Below are positions 10,009 through 19,470 of a DNA stretch of 64,000 bases, piece by piece (position 1 is the stretch's first letter; each line of letters opens with the position of its first letter). The notes beneath the pieces were generated by a model. It saw only the letters and a list, made by a program, of their open reading frames with translations. It ran no database searches and was not told the DNA's origin. The stretch spans positions 1 through 64,000 of the forward strand of contig CABIZD010000006.1 of the NCBI GenBank assembly GCA_902363125.1, in the 5' to 3' direction. Made by a program: the position numbers and the translations under genes. The stretch comes from Coriobacteriaceae bacterium. Its GTDB lineage: Bacteria; Actinomycetota; Coriobacteriia; Coriobacteriales; Coriobacteriaceae.

Positions 10009-11229
10009 GTGGGTAACCACTTCCGTACCTCCGGTGCGGGCGATGATGCCCCCAAGACGCAGGCAGGCGTCCAGGGCAGTCGTTTCGCCACTCCGGATTC
10101 AGAGGGCCAGCCTGTTGCTCAGGCCCCCGCTCAGCCGGCAGATCAGGCACAGCCGGCATCCGATCCCTTTGCCTACAATCCAACCAGCGATGTCGCGCTT
10201 TCCGGCGCGGCGGGTTTTGAGCCCGTTCAGGCCGTGACCGCTCGCGTGGAGCAGCCTCAGGCTGGCGCCGCCACGCCGCAGCCTACCATGGCCGCTATTC
10301 CCGACCCCATGGCCCCTGCGACGCCGGCTCCTCAGCCTGCGCAGTCCGGTCTCTTTGCCGCTATTCCCGACCCCACGCAGCCTGCTGCCCCGGTGGTCGA
10401 GAGCGATCAGGCCGCCGAGGTCGCAAGCCTCGATAACGCGCTCAACAACCCCGATTTTACGTCGGTGTTTGCGCCCATCGATCCGCAGGCCAGCCGCAAG
10501 AAGATGGCCAAGCAGGCCGGTGTCGAGCCCGTCATCCTTATGGAGCATGTCACCAAGATCTATCCGGCACAGCCCAACAAGCCTGCACTCGACGACATCA
10601 ACATCGAGATCTATCCGGGCGAGTTCGTCTTCCTGGTCGGTCACTCCGGCTCGGGTAAGACCACGCTGCTGTCGACGCTCAACCGCGACGTCAAGCCGAC
10701 GAGCGGCCGCATCCTGGTTGCCGGTCAGGACCTCATGAAGATCAAGAACCGCAAGGTTCCGTTCCTGCGCCGCCAGATTGGCGCCGTGTTCCAGGACTTT
10801 AAGCTTCTGCCGCAAAAGACCGCCTACGAAAACGTGGCGTTTGCCCTGCAGTGCATCGGCAAGCCCAAGGGCGTCATTCGCAGCCAGGTGCCCGAGGTGC
10901 TGCGCCTGGTCGGTCTGGCCGATCAGATGGACTCGCTGCCCGACCAGCTTTCCGGTGGCGAGCAGCAGCGCGTTGCCGTCGCCCGTGCTATGGTCAACCG
11001 TCCGCCGCTGCTGATCTGCGACGAGCCCACGGGCAACCTCGACCCGGCGATCTCGCTGGGCATCATGAAACTGCTTGAGCGTATTAACCGCACCGGCACC
11101 ACCGTGATCGTCGCCACGCACGACCGCGAGATGGTCGATAGCATGCACCGTCGCGTGATCGCCCTCGAGGGCGGCCACGTCATCCGCGACCAGGAGAGGG
11201 GAGGTTACGGCAACTATGGCACCAACTAA
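10009..11229 (+). CDS. ftsE: Cell division ATP-binding protein FtsE with long N-terminal extension
   Basis: 406 residues from GTG 10009, supported by AAGGAG (9998-10003). The FtsE ATPase occupies residues 173-406: Walker A GHSGSGKTT, Q-loop FQDFKLL, signature LSGGEQQR, Walker B LLICDEPTGNLDP and H-loop ATHD. Residues 1-172 are a Q/A/P-rich, low-complexity region with a repeated AAIPDP motif (near 95 and 118); typical FtsE is about 230 residues. With FtsX it forms the membrane complex that controls peptidoglycan hydrolases at division. The stop lies 14 nt inside ftsX, so the pair is coupled. Confidence 0.95.
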   Translation: MGNHFRTSGAGDDAPKTQAGVQGSRFATPDSEGQPVAQAPAQPADQAQPASDPFAYNPTSDVALSGAAGFEPVQAVTARVEQPQAGAATPQPTMAAIPDPMAPATPAPQPAQSGLFAAIPDPTQPAAPVVESDQAAEVASLDNALNNPDFTSVFAPIDPQASRKKMAKQAGVEPVILMEHVTKIYPAQPNKPALDDINIEIYPGEFVFLVGHSGSGKTTLLSTLNRDVKPTSGRILVAGQDLMKIKNRKVPFLRRQIGAVFQDFKLLPQKTAYENVAFALQCIGKPKGVIRSQVPEVLRLVGLADQMDSLPDQLSGGEQQRVAVARAMVNRPPLLICDEPTGNLDPAISLGIMKLLERINRTGTTVIVATHDREMVDSMHRRVIALEGGHVIRDQERGGYGNYGTN

Positions 11230-12136
11230 CGTGGGCTACTCCTTCAAAGAGGCAATCAGCCACTTCTTCCGTAACTGGACTACCTCGCTCGGCGCCGTCA
11301 TCACGATCTTCCTTTCGCTGTTTATCATCGGCCTGTTCATCATGGGCTCTGCGATGCTGAACTCCGTGATCGGCACCGTCGAGGATCAGGTTGTCATCAA
11401 CGCGTTCATTAGCGATGACGCCGATCAGGCTGATGTTCAGGCTTTTGAGGCCGAGCTTAAGACGTGGAATAACGTCAAGTCCGTGACCTATAAGGACAAG
11501 GACGACGCGCTGGCCGAGTATACGAGCAAGATGTCGGGCAACGCCGACGCCACCATGAGCGCGCTCGATGGCCAGAACCCGCTGCCGGCTTCCTTCGCTA
11601 TTGAGATGGACGATCCGTCCAAGGTCGAGAGCACGGCAAAGAAGCTCAAGAAGGATGCCGATTTCCAGAAGATCGCGGATGACGGCGACGTCAACGCGAG
11701 CGTGCTGTACGGCCAGGAGGAAGTGAGCCGCCTGTTCCAGGTGACCAACTACATCCGCATCGCCGCCGTGGTGCTCGTTGGCCTGCTGACTTTTATCGCG
11801 TTCATCTTTATCAACAACACGATTCGCCTGTCCATTACGGCGCGTCGTCGTGAGATTGCGATTATGCGTCTGGTCGGCGCCAGCAACGGCTTCATTCGTG
11901 GCCCGTTTATCACCGAGGGCGTACTGCAGGCCATTTTGGGCTCGCTGCTTTCCATCGGCGTTCTGGAGCTGCTGCGCAATCTGATGATTCCGCGTTTGCA
12001 GGAGAGCATCGGCTGGATGTCGTTTGCCCTGCCGATGCAGTACTACCTGGTGACCTATGCTGCGCTGATTCTGGTCGGCGTGATTATCGGCCTCTTTGGT
12101 TCTGCCATCGCCATGCGTCGCTACCTGCGCGTGTAG
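11216..12136 (+). CDS. ftsX: Cell division protein FtsX
   Basis: 306 residues. One N-terminal helix (about 25-50), an extracellular domain (about 55-175) that in this family contacts hydrolase partners, then three helices ending with AIAMRRYLRV. The motif RLSITARRREIAIMRLVGAS matches FtsX/MacB-type permeases. It overlaps ftsE by 14 nt and has GGGGAGG upstream of ATG 11216. Terminator at 12164. Confidence 0.97.
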   Translation: MAPTNVGYSFKEAISHFFRNWTTSLGAVITIFLSLFIIGLFIMGSAMLNSVIGTVEDQVVINAFISDDADQADVQAFEAELKTWNNVKSVTYKDKDDALAEYTSKMSGNADATMSALDGQNPLPASFAIEMDDPSKVESTAKKLKKDADFQKIADDGDVNASVLYGQEEVSRLFQVTNYIRIAAVVLVGLLTFIAFIFINNTIRLSITARRREIAIMRLVGASNGFIRGPFITEGVLQAILGSLLSIGVLELLRNLMIPRLQESIGWMSFALPMQYYLVTYAALILVGVIIGLFGSAIAMRRYLRV

Positions 12137-12163
12137 GCATGCCTGGAATTCATCCCTTCCAAC

Positions 12164-12195
12164 GGGTCGTCTCTTATGGGGCGGCCCATTTTTTG
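12164..12195 (+). terminator. ftsEX terminator
   Basis: Stem GGGTCGTC/GGCGGCCC (with G-U pairs) followed by ATTTTTTG. Confidence 0.75.
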
Positions 12196-12271
12196 ATCCC
12201 TAGGGGACGGCAGGAAAGCGAATCATTTGGGTAGACTCTTTGGAGTTCGCAATCGATAGTTAGGAGGCGCC

Positions 12272-14407
12272 ATGGGGCGCAATAACAAGCATAAGCGTGG
12301 AGCTCGCAATAAGCGCGGGCCGGTGCGCAGCGAACGCCGTCCGAGCCTGACCGGGCGCGTGCAGCTCCATGAGCACAGTGCCTATGTCATAACCGAGAAT
12401 GGCGACTACAAGGTCATGGGTCGCGGCAAGCGTGAGATCATGGACGGCGATACCGTTGCCGTGAGCATTAAGAATAGCCCGCATGGCGAGCGTCGCGCCG
12501 TGATCGAGGGCGTAGTTGAGCGCGCAGCCATAAGCGTGGTGGGTACGTACCAGACCGCCGGTCCGCTCGGTGTGATCGAGCCGCTCGATTCGCGCTTGAA
12601 GGCCGACTTCTTCATTTTGCCCGAGGATACCTCGGCGGATCGTCTGAGTGTCCACCCGGGTGATGCCGTTGTCGCGCGCATTTTGACCTACCCGACGCGC
12701 CTGGAATCGGGCACTGTGACGATCGAACGCCGCATTGGCGGAGATGACGCGCCCGATTTGGGCGTTCAATATGTGATGGCGCGTTACGGCTATACCGATA
12801 GCTATCCCGAGGCCGCGCTGGACGAGGCCGAGGGGCTTTCGCTCGATGTGTCCGCGGCGCTTAAGGACCCGCTCCGCCGCGATCTGCGCGACCGCTTTGT
12901 CATCACGATCGACCCGGTCGACGCGCGCGACTTTGACGATGCCATTTCGTTGGAGCGCACGCCCGAGGGTGGCTACAAGCTGGGTGTGCATATCGCCGAC
13001 GTTTCACACTATGTGGCTTGGGACGGGCATATCGATCTTGAGGCTCGCCATCGTACGACATCGGTGTATCTGGCCGATCGCGTGCTTCCCATGCTGCCCG
13101 AACGCCTGTCCTGTGACCTGTGCTCGCTTCGCCCTGACGAGGACCGTCTTGCGTTTACCGTCGATATCGAGCTCGATGCGCAGGGTCGCGTGCGGCATTA
13201 CGATCCGTATTCCAGCGTGATTCGCTCGCGTGTGCGTATGGACTATGACGGCGCCGAGGCGCTGCTGGTGCGTGCCGGCGCGGTTGAGTATTCGGTGCTG
13301 GAGGGTGCAGCCGAGGATGTTGCGGCTGCCGAGACCTCGCGCGAGGAAGCGCTTGAGCGCGGTCTTGCGTGCGAGGAGGCCGCCCGCGGCTACAACATCG
13401 ACCTCGGCGATTTCCTTGTCGCCGCTAACGAACTCGCCGAACTTCGCCGTCGTATTCGTCGCGCCCGCGGCTCAGTCGATTTTGACACAGCCGAGATTCG
13501 CGCTCTATTGGATGAGGACGGAGTGCCCGTGCAGATTGTGGCGCGTGAGCGTTCGTGTGCCACGTCGCTTATCGAGGAAGCCATGCTGCTCGCCAACGAG
13601 TGCGTTGCAGAGTGGCTGGCAGACCGTGATATCGAGGCCTGCTATCGTGTGCATGAGGATCCGAGCCCCGATAGCCTGCACGGTGCTGCCGTTGCGCTGG
13701 CGCAGCTAGGCATCATCGACGATCGCCGTGCTGCCGGTATTGCCCTGGGGAGCCCCGATGAGCTGCAGGCTGCAGTTGATGCTGCCGCCGGTACGGCCAA
13801 CGCACCGCTCGTCAACACGCTGCTTCTGCGCAGCATGCAGCGCGCGCTGTACAAGCCGCGCAACGAGGGCCACTTTGCGCTCGCCGCGCCGTGCTACTGT
13901 CACTTTACGAGTCCCATCCGTCGCTACCCCGATCTAGTGGTGCACCGCGTGCTCAAACTGCAGTTGGCCTATGAGCAGCTCGGCGGCAAGGACGCCTTGG
14001 TCCGTACGCCGCGGCTGATCGGCAAGGGGCGTGAGTCGCTGCCGCGCATTCTGCCGCAGATCTGCCGCGCATGTAGCGATGCCGAGCGCGCGGCAGATGC
14101 CGCCAGCCATGCGACGCAAAAGATCAAGATTGCCCAGTACTATGAGGACCGTCTGGGTGAGCGCTATGCCGGAACCGTCTCGTGGGTTAGCAGCATGGGC
14201 CTCTTTGTGCGCTTGGACCTAACACAGGTCGAGGGCCTGGTTTCAATTAAGAGCCTGGGCAACGAGTGGTTCGAGTTCGACGAGGACGCGCTTACGCTGA
14301 CGGGCGCCGACACGGGGACTCGCTATGAACTGGGACAGCGCGTGATTATCGAGGTCTCGCGCGTCAATACCACGCGTGGACACTTGGACTTTAAGCTTAT
14401 CCATTAG
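12272..14407 (+). CDS. rnr: Ribonuclease R (RNB family exoribonuclease)
   Basis: 711 residues, start ATG 12272 with TAGGAGG upstream. The basic N-terminal tail (GRNNKHKRGARNKRG) is followed by cold-shock-type domains. The catalytic RNB core shows ITIDPVDARDFDDAISLER, with the clustered aspartates that bind Mg, and the downstream RYPDLVVHRVL motif. An S1 domain closes the protein (RYAGTVSWVSSMGLFVRLD). It degrades structured RNA 3' to 5'. In many bacteria it works with SmpB/tmRNA; smpB lies about 9 kb downstream but not in the same operon. Confidence 0.95.
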   Translation: MGRNNKHKRGARNKRGPVRSERRPSLTGRVQLHEHSAYVITENGDYKVMGRGKREIMDGDTVAVSIKNSPHGERRAVIEGVVERAAISVVGTYQTAGPLGVIEPLDSRLKADFFILPEDTSADRLSVHPGDAVVARILTYPTRLESGTVTIERRIGGDDAPDLGVQYVMARYGYTDSYPEAALDEAEGLSLDVSAALKDPLRRDLRDRFVITIDPVDARDFDDAISLERTPEGGYKLGVHIADVSHYVAWDGHIDLEARHRTTSVYLADRVLPMLPERLSCDLCSLRPDEDRLAFTVDIELDAQGRVRHYDPYSSVIRSRVRMDYDGAEALLVRAGAVEYSVLEGAAEDVAAAETSREEALERGLACEEAARGYNIDLGDFLVAANELAELRRRIRRARGSVDFDTAEIRALLDEDGVPVQIVARERSCATSLIEEAMLLANECVAEWLADRDIEACYRVHEDPSPDSLHGAAVALAQLGIIDDRRAAGIALGSPDELQAAVDAAAGTANAPLVNTLLLRSMQRALYKPRNEGHFALAAPCYCHFTSPIRRYPDLVVHRVLKLQLAYEQLGGKDALVRTPRLIGKGRESLPRILPQICRACSDAERAADAASHATQKIKIAQYYEDRLGERYAGTVSWVSSMGLFVRLDLTQVEGLVSIKSLGNEWFEFDEDALTLTGADTGTRYELGQRVIIEVSRVNTTRGHLDFKLIH

Positions 14408-14432
14408 CTAAATCCCGACTCATGGTGGGGGA

Positions 14433-14464
14433 GCGGAGGGCGGTCTTTCGGGGTCGCCCTCCGC
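14433..14464 (+). terminator. Hairpin after rnr
   Basis: Perfect 10-bp stem GCGGAGGGCG/CGCCCTCCGC with ATTTGAAT after it; the T-run is weak. Confidence 0.6.
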
Positions 14465-14531
14465 ATTTGAATAGTGGCTACCTTGCCGTCTGCTCGGCCG
14501 CCCGCTTACCTGCTATTTGAGAGGTAAAACC

Positions 14532-14562
14532 TACCAAAATAAACCTGTCCCTTTTGGCAGGT
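14532..14562. repeat. Short dispersed element, AAAATAAACC type, copy 2
   Basis: CTACCAAAATAAACCTGTCC then CTTTTGGCAGG, matching 2331-2360. It lies immediately upstream of the recombinase gene. Confidence 0.5.
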
Positions 14563-14583
14563 TTACAAGAAAGCGGGGATGAG

Positions 14584-15189
14584 ATGGCGACGGTGTACGG
14601 GTATGCGCGGGTGAGTTCGCGCGATCAGAATCTGAATCGGCAGCTGGATGCGCTGGGCGCCTATGGCGTGGGCTCAGCGAATATTTATGCCGACCATGCG
14701 AGCGGCAAGGACTTCGATCGACCGCATTATCGCGAGCTGTTGCACGTCCTGGGAGACGGGGACGTGCTGGTGGTGCTTTCTATCGACCGACTTGGTCGTA
14801 ATTACTCCGAGATTCTTGAGGAATGGCGACGCATTACCAAGGAGCTCGGGGTTGCCATTGTGGTATTGGACATGCCATTGCTTGACACGCGCGCTAGGGC
14901 CAGCGGCGCGCCGGATGTGACCAACACCCTGATTGCCGATATTGTGCTGCAACTGCTGAGCTACGTGGCGCAGGTGGAGCGCGAGAATATCCATCGGCGC
15001 CAGGCGGAGGGAATTGCAGCGGCGCGGGCGCGAGGGGTTCGTTTCGGTCGACCTCGCAAGCCGTGCCCTCCTCAGTTTGAGCTGGTGCGCGATAGCTATG
15101 AGGCAGGCGATATTACCCGCAGCCAGGCAGCAAAGTGCCTGGGCGTGTGCGTGGGGACGTTCGATCGCTGGATGCGCGAGGCGGGGTAG
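14584..15189 (+). CDS. Serine recombinase (resolvase/invertase family)
   Basis: 201 residues from ATG 14584. The resolvase N-terminal domain has catalytic S11 in YARVSSRDQ and the conserved arginines of IDRLGRNYSEI; a long helix (ERENIHRRQAEGIAAARARG) links to a C-terminal helix-turn-helix (SQAAKCLGVCVGTFDRWM). It would catalyse strand exchange at paired short sites. No transposase, cointegrate genes or clear res site are visible nearby, so it is probably an orphan invertase/resolvase. The gene directly follows a dispersed repeat element. Confidence 0.9.
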   Translation: MATVYGYARVSSRDQNLNRQLDALGAYGVGSANIYADHASGKDFDRPHYRELLHVLGDGDVLVVLSIDRLGRNYSEILEEWRRITKELGVAIVVLDMPLLDTRARASGAPDVTNTLIADIVLQLLSYVAQVERENIHRRQAEGIAAARARGVRFGRPRKPCPPQFELVRDSYEAGDITRSQAAKCLGVCVGTFDRWMREAG

Positions 15190-15293
15190 GGGTTTGCGTC
15201 GCTTTGTCGCTTCCTGTTGCGATTCAAATTTTGATACGGTGACGATGCCATTTGGGGCTACACTCGCTGATATTCAAAAAAGGAGGTTGGCCC

Positions 15294-15875
15294 TTGGCGC
15301 GCGTAAAACAAATAATCGGATGGACCGCAATTGTTCTGTTCGTTGCAACGCTGGCGGGCATCTGGGTGCTGACGGAGCAAAATGCGGTGGAGACGTCGTT
15401 GCTGAGCGAGTCCACCGCGCGTGTGGTGGAGGGTCAGGCTACGGGCGTTCAGGCTGCTGATGCCACAGGTGAAGCCCAGACAGAGAACGGAATGACCGGG
15501 GGCGCCGATTCGGCTGCCTCGAATGTCCGGTCTGGCCGACTTGCTTCCATTCGCATGTGGGTGGGCACAAACGTCCGTCGCGTTGCCCATACCGTAGAGT
15601 TTTTCTTCGTCGGATTATTCGCCTCCGTGGTCGTGGTTTGCCTTTCCAGGCATCCGTGGAGCGTATGCTCCCGTTGCGTGCCCGTATTGCTCTTTTGCGC
15701 CGCCTGCTCCGTTGGCGATCAGGTGCATAAGATCTTTGTTCCCGGCAGGCATTTCGACGTTATCGATTTAGGATTCGATGCTGCGGGCTATGTCACCGCC
15801 ATGCTGTTGGTATTGCTGGCAGCGGCGTTGGTGCGCCATGCGACTCGGCCGATCGGCGCCCATGCGAGGCGCTAG
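15294..15875 (+). CDS. VanZ-like membrane protein
   Basis: 193 residues. TTG 15294 is the chosen start because AGGAGG (15281-15286) is 7 nt upstream and the chain then begins MARVKQIIGWT, directly entering a membrane helix; an ATG at 15252 has no site. Helices lie near residues 5-25, 100-125 and 160-185, with an Ala/Gly/Thr-rich exterior stretch between. The motif AHTVEFFFVGL and FVPGRHFDVIDLGFDAAG, separated by a helix, are typical of the VanZ family, whose founding member gives low teicoplanin resistance. Role here unknown. Confidence 0.75.
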   Translation: MARVKQIIGWTAIVLFVATLAGIWVLTEQNAVETSLLSESTARVVEGQATGVQAADATGEAQTENGMTGGADSAASNVRSGRLASIRMWVGTNVRRVAHTVEFFFVGLFASVVVVCLSRHPWSVCSRCVPVLLFCAACSVGDQVHKIFVPGRHFDVIDLGFDAAGYVTAMLLVLLAAALVRHATRPIGAHARR

Positions 15876-15956
15876 CCGGTAACAAACCCGTTTCTGATAA
15901 TGCAACCTCGTTGAATTATTTTGTGTCGCGCGTATTTCCGAGCGGTCGGATTTGAG

Positions 15957-15982
15957 GGGCGAGCGGTAGAACGCTCGCCCTT
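15957..15982 (+). terminator. Terminator after the VanZ-like gene
   Basis: Stem GGGCGAGCG/CGCTCGCCC with TTTG. Confidence 0.7.
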
Positions 15983-16005
15983 TGTGCGCCACGATGCGGC
16001 ACAAT

Positions 16006-16034
16006 GTACCGCAACAGCTGTTTGTATCCGGTAC
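16006..16034. promoter_or_regulatory. Possible operator upstream of murR
   Basis: Inverted GTACCG (16006-16011) and CGGTAC (16029-16034) lie 45 bp before the murR start, where an RpiR-type autoregulator would bind. Inference from position only. Confidence 0.3.
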
Positions 16035-16079
16035 GAATCGTTCGTTGGTCTTTAATTCTTCTCAACGGAGGTGTTTGAG

Positions 16080-16931
16080 ATGGCAAACGGATTGCTTTTG
16101 CGGCTTCGCGAGCGTGAGCTCAGCGCGAGCCCGGCGGAACGCAATGTCATCGCATATGTAAGCGCTCATCCGCACGAGGTGGTCGGGCTGTCCGTCCGCG
16201 GTCTTGCCGATGTCACGTTCTCCTCGCCCTCGAGCATTTTGCGCTTTTGCAAGCGTTTGGGTTTTGCGGGCTACAAGGAGTTCCAGCGCGAACTGATTGC
16301 CGAGCTGGCGCTCTTAGGCGACAAGAAAGACGTAGCCCTCGAGGACATCTCCATGGATGACAGCGTCGAACGTATCGTGGGGAAGGTGATGAAAAGCAAC
16401 GTGCGCACGATCGAGTCGACGGCGCGAACGCTCGATTACACCGTCTTGGAGCGATGCGCGGCCCGTCTTAAGCGGGCACGCGCGGTCAATCTGTTCGGTA
16501 TCGGTGCCTCTCGTTTGGTCGCACACGATCTGGCGCAAAAGCTCATGCGTGTCGACAAAGAGTGCCATCTGTACGACGACTGGCATGATCAGCTCTTGTG
16601 TGCCAAGAACATGCATGAGGGCGATATGGCAATCGCCTTTAGCTACTCGGGCTTGACGCAAGAGGTGCTGGACTGCACCGCCGAGGCTCAACGTCACAAC
16701 TGTCCCGTTGTGGCCGTTACCAAAGTAGATGGATCATCCAAGCTTGCCACCATGGCCGATGCCGTGCTCGGCGTCGCCGCGAGTGAACCCTTGGTCCGCA
16801 GCGGTGCCATGGCTTCGCGTATGGCCCAGCTTATGGTTGTCGATGCCCTGTACGCTGCTTACGTTGCCAGCGACTACGAACGGGCGACGCATGTCATAAA
16901 GCAAAACTACATCGAGAAACAGGAAAGATGA
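16080..16931 (+). CDS. murR: MurR/RpiR-family transcriptional regulator
   Basis: 283 residues. N-terminal HTH_6 domain (residues 1-75: SVRGLADVTFSSPSSILRFCKRLGFAGYKEF) and C-terminal SIS sugar-phosphate domain (about 120-255: NLFGIGASRLVAHDLAQKL, IAFSYSGLTQEVL). The gene is followed immediately by murQ (stop 16931, start 16942), murP and mupG, so it most likely senses MurNAc 6-phosphate and controls this set. ACGGAGG precedes; GTG 16071 is an alternative start. Confidence 0.88.
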   Translation: MANGLLLRLRERELSASPAERNVIAYVSAHPHEVVGLSVRGLADVTFSSPSSILRFCKRLGFAGYKEFQRELIAELALLGDKKDVALEDISMDDSVERIVGKVMKSNVRTIESTARTLDYTVLERCAARLKRARAVNLFGIGASRLVAHDLAQKLMRVDKECHLYDDWHDQLLCAKNMHEGDMAIAFSYSGLTQEVLDCTAEAQRHNCPVVAVTKVDGSSKLATMADAVLGVAASEPLVRSGAMASRMAQLMVVDALYAAYVASDYERATHVIKQNYIEKQER

Positions 16932-16941
16932 GGTGAATGAA

Positions 16942-17865
<924 letters not shown>

Positions 17866-17922
17866 GTGCACGGCGTGAGCTGATATGACATCTAGACGAG
17901 ATACCCAATACAAGGAGGAGTT

Positions 17923-19353
17923 ATGACGAACAAAGAGCTGGCTCAAAAGCTGCTGGACCTTTTGGGCGGTAAAGACAACGTGCTCGCAAACGCGGCGTGC
18001 ATGACGCGCCTGCGCGTGACCGTCAAAGACACGGGCAACGTCGACACGGAGGGTATTAAGGCGCTCGACGGCGTGATGGGCCTGGTCGAGGACGACACGA
18101 TGCAGATCGTGCTGGGTCCGGGCAAGGTGAATAAGGTGCTCGAGGAGTTCTCCAAGCTCACCGGCCTTGCGAAAGGCGTTGCCGACGAGAGCGTGGTTGA
18201 CGCTGCGGCCACAAACAAGGCCGCGCAGAAAGCCAAGTACGAGTCCAAGCCGGTTCAGGCCTTCCTCAAGAAGATTTCCAATGTCTTCGTCGCCCTGCTT
18301 CCCGGCATCATTGCGGCTGGCCTCATCAACGGTATCTGCAACGTCATTAACGTCTCGACGGCAGGCGCGCTTGCAGGCGAGTGGTGGTACCAGGGCATTC
18401 GTTCCATGGGCTGGGCCCTGTTTGCCTATCTGCCCATCTTGGTGGGCTATAACGCGGCACGTGAGTTTGGTGGCTCCGCTGCGCTGGGCGGCATCGCCGG
18501 CATGATGTGTATCGCCAACAGTGCCATGCCCCTGCTTGCGCCTGGCGCGGCTGATCCTGCCACTGCCATTCTGCTGCCGCTCACCAATGCGCAGTACAAC
18601 CCCGCGGCGGGTGGCATGATCGCGGCTCTCATCGCTGGTGCATTTTTTGCCTGGATGGAGCGTCAGATTCGCAAGGTTATGCCCAACGCACTCGACACGT
18701 TCTTGTCCCCGCTGCTGGTGCTCATCATCGGCGCCTTTGCTCTGATGCTCGTCATCCAGCCGGTTGGCGCATGGCTGACGACTGCCATCTTTAGCGTTTT
18801 GACCTTTATCTTCGAGAAACTGGGCGTCCTGGGCGGCTATATCCTGTCGGCAGGCTTCTTGCCGCTGGTGTCCGTCGGCCTGCATCAGGCGCTCACGCCG
18901 ATCCACGCTATGCTCAACGATCCCGACGGCGCTACCAAGGGTATCAATTACCTGCTTCCCATCCTTATGATGGCTGGCGGCGGCCAGGTCGGTGCCGGTT
19001 TGGCGCTGTACTTTAAGACCAAGAACGCCAAGCTCAAGAAGTACGTCGCAGAGTCCATTCCCGTTGGAATCCTGGGTGTGGGCGAGCCTCTGATGTATGC
19101 TGTTACGCTGCCGCTCGTTCGTCCGTTTGTGACGGCCTGCCTGGGTGCCGGATTTGGCGGCGCGCTCGCGGCGCTGCTTCACATCGGCACGGTTTCTCAG
19201 GGCGTTTCCGGTCTGTTTGGCCTACTGATCGTTGTTCCTGGCCAGCAGCTCGGCTACGTTGCCGCTATGCTGCTTGCCTATGCCGCCGGCTTTGTCCTGA
19301 CGTGGTTCTTTGGCGTCGACGAGCAGAAGATCAACGAGTTCTTTGGCGAGTAG
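17923..19353 (+). CDS. murP: PTS EIIBC, MurNAc(-GlcNAc) type
   Basis: 476 residues: EIIB at the N terminus with phosphorylated C26 in AACMTRLRV, then an EIIC domain with about ten helices (residues 105-470; ALLPGIIAAGLINGICN, GLHQALTPIHAML, GVGEPLMYAVTLP). Its neighbours murQ and mupG identify the substrate as MurNAc or MurNAc-GlcNAc, taken up with phosphorylation. It has no EIIA domain, so it must borrow one, possibly the EIIA at 48692. AAGGAGG precedes ATG 17923. Confidence 0.9.
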   Translation: MTNKELAQKLLDLLGGKDNVLANAACMTRLRVTVKDTGNVDTEGIKALDGVMGLVEDDTMQIVLGPGKVNKVLEEFSKLTGLAKGVADESVVDAAATNKAAQKAKYESKPVQAFLKKISNVFVALLPGIIAAGLINGICNVINVSTAGALAGEWWYQGIRSMGWALFAYLPILVGYNAAREFGGSAALGGIAGMMCIANSAMPLLAPGAADPATAILLPLTNAQYNPAAGGMIAALIAGAFFAWMERQIRKVMPNALDTFLSPLLVLIIGAFALMLVIQPVGAWLTTAIFSVLTFIFEKLGVLGGYILSAGFLPLVSVGLHQALTPIHAMLNDPDGATKGINYLLPILMMAGGGQVGAGLALYFKTKNAKLKKYVAESIPVGILGVGEPLMYAVTLPLVRPFVTACLGAGFGGALAALLHIGTVSQGVSGLFGLLIVVPGQQLGYVAAMLLAYAAGFVLTWFFGVDEQKINEFFGE

Positions 19354-19361
19354 TTTGATAT

Positions 19362-19387
19362 CGCGAGCCGTGTTGCTCGGGGCTCGC
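19362..19387 (+). terminator. Hairpin just after murP
   Basis: Stem GCGAGCC/GGCTCGC lies 9 nt after the murP stop; no T-run, so more likely an mRNA-stabilising hairpin than a terminator. Confidence 0.35.
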
Positions 19388-19420
19388 GGTGCGCGGCAGA
19401 TTTCTTGATGCTATGGTTGT

Positions 19421-19454
19421 GCCGGCGGGGCTAACTGCTCCGCCGGCCTTTTTT
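19421..19454 (+). terminator. Terminator between murP and mupG
   Basis: Stem GCCGGCGG/CCGCCGGC followed by CTTTTTT, ending directly at the AAAGGAG site of mupG. It should reduce transcription into mupG or make it conditional. Confidence 0.85.
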
Positions 19455-19470
19455 AAAGGAGCGTTGAAGC

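Noticed and set aside
14584..15189. Transposon or prophage around the serine recombinase
   Set aside because: No attachment sites, phage genes or inverted ends are visible; neighbours are ordinary.
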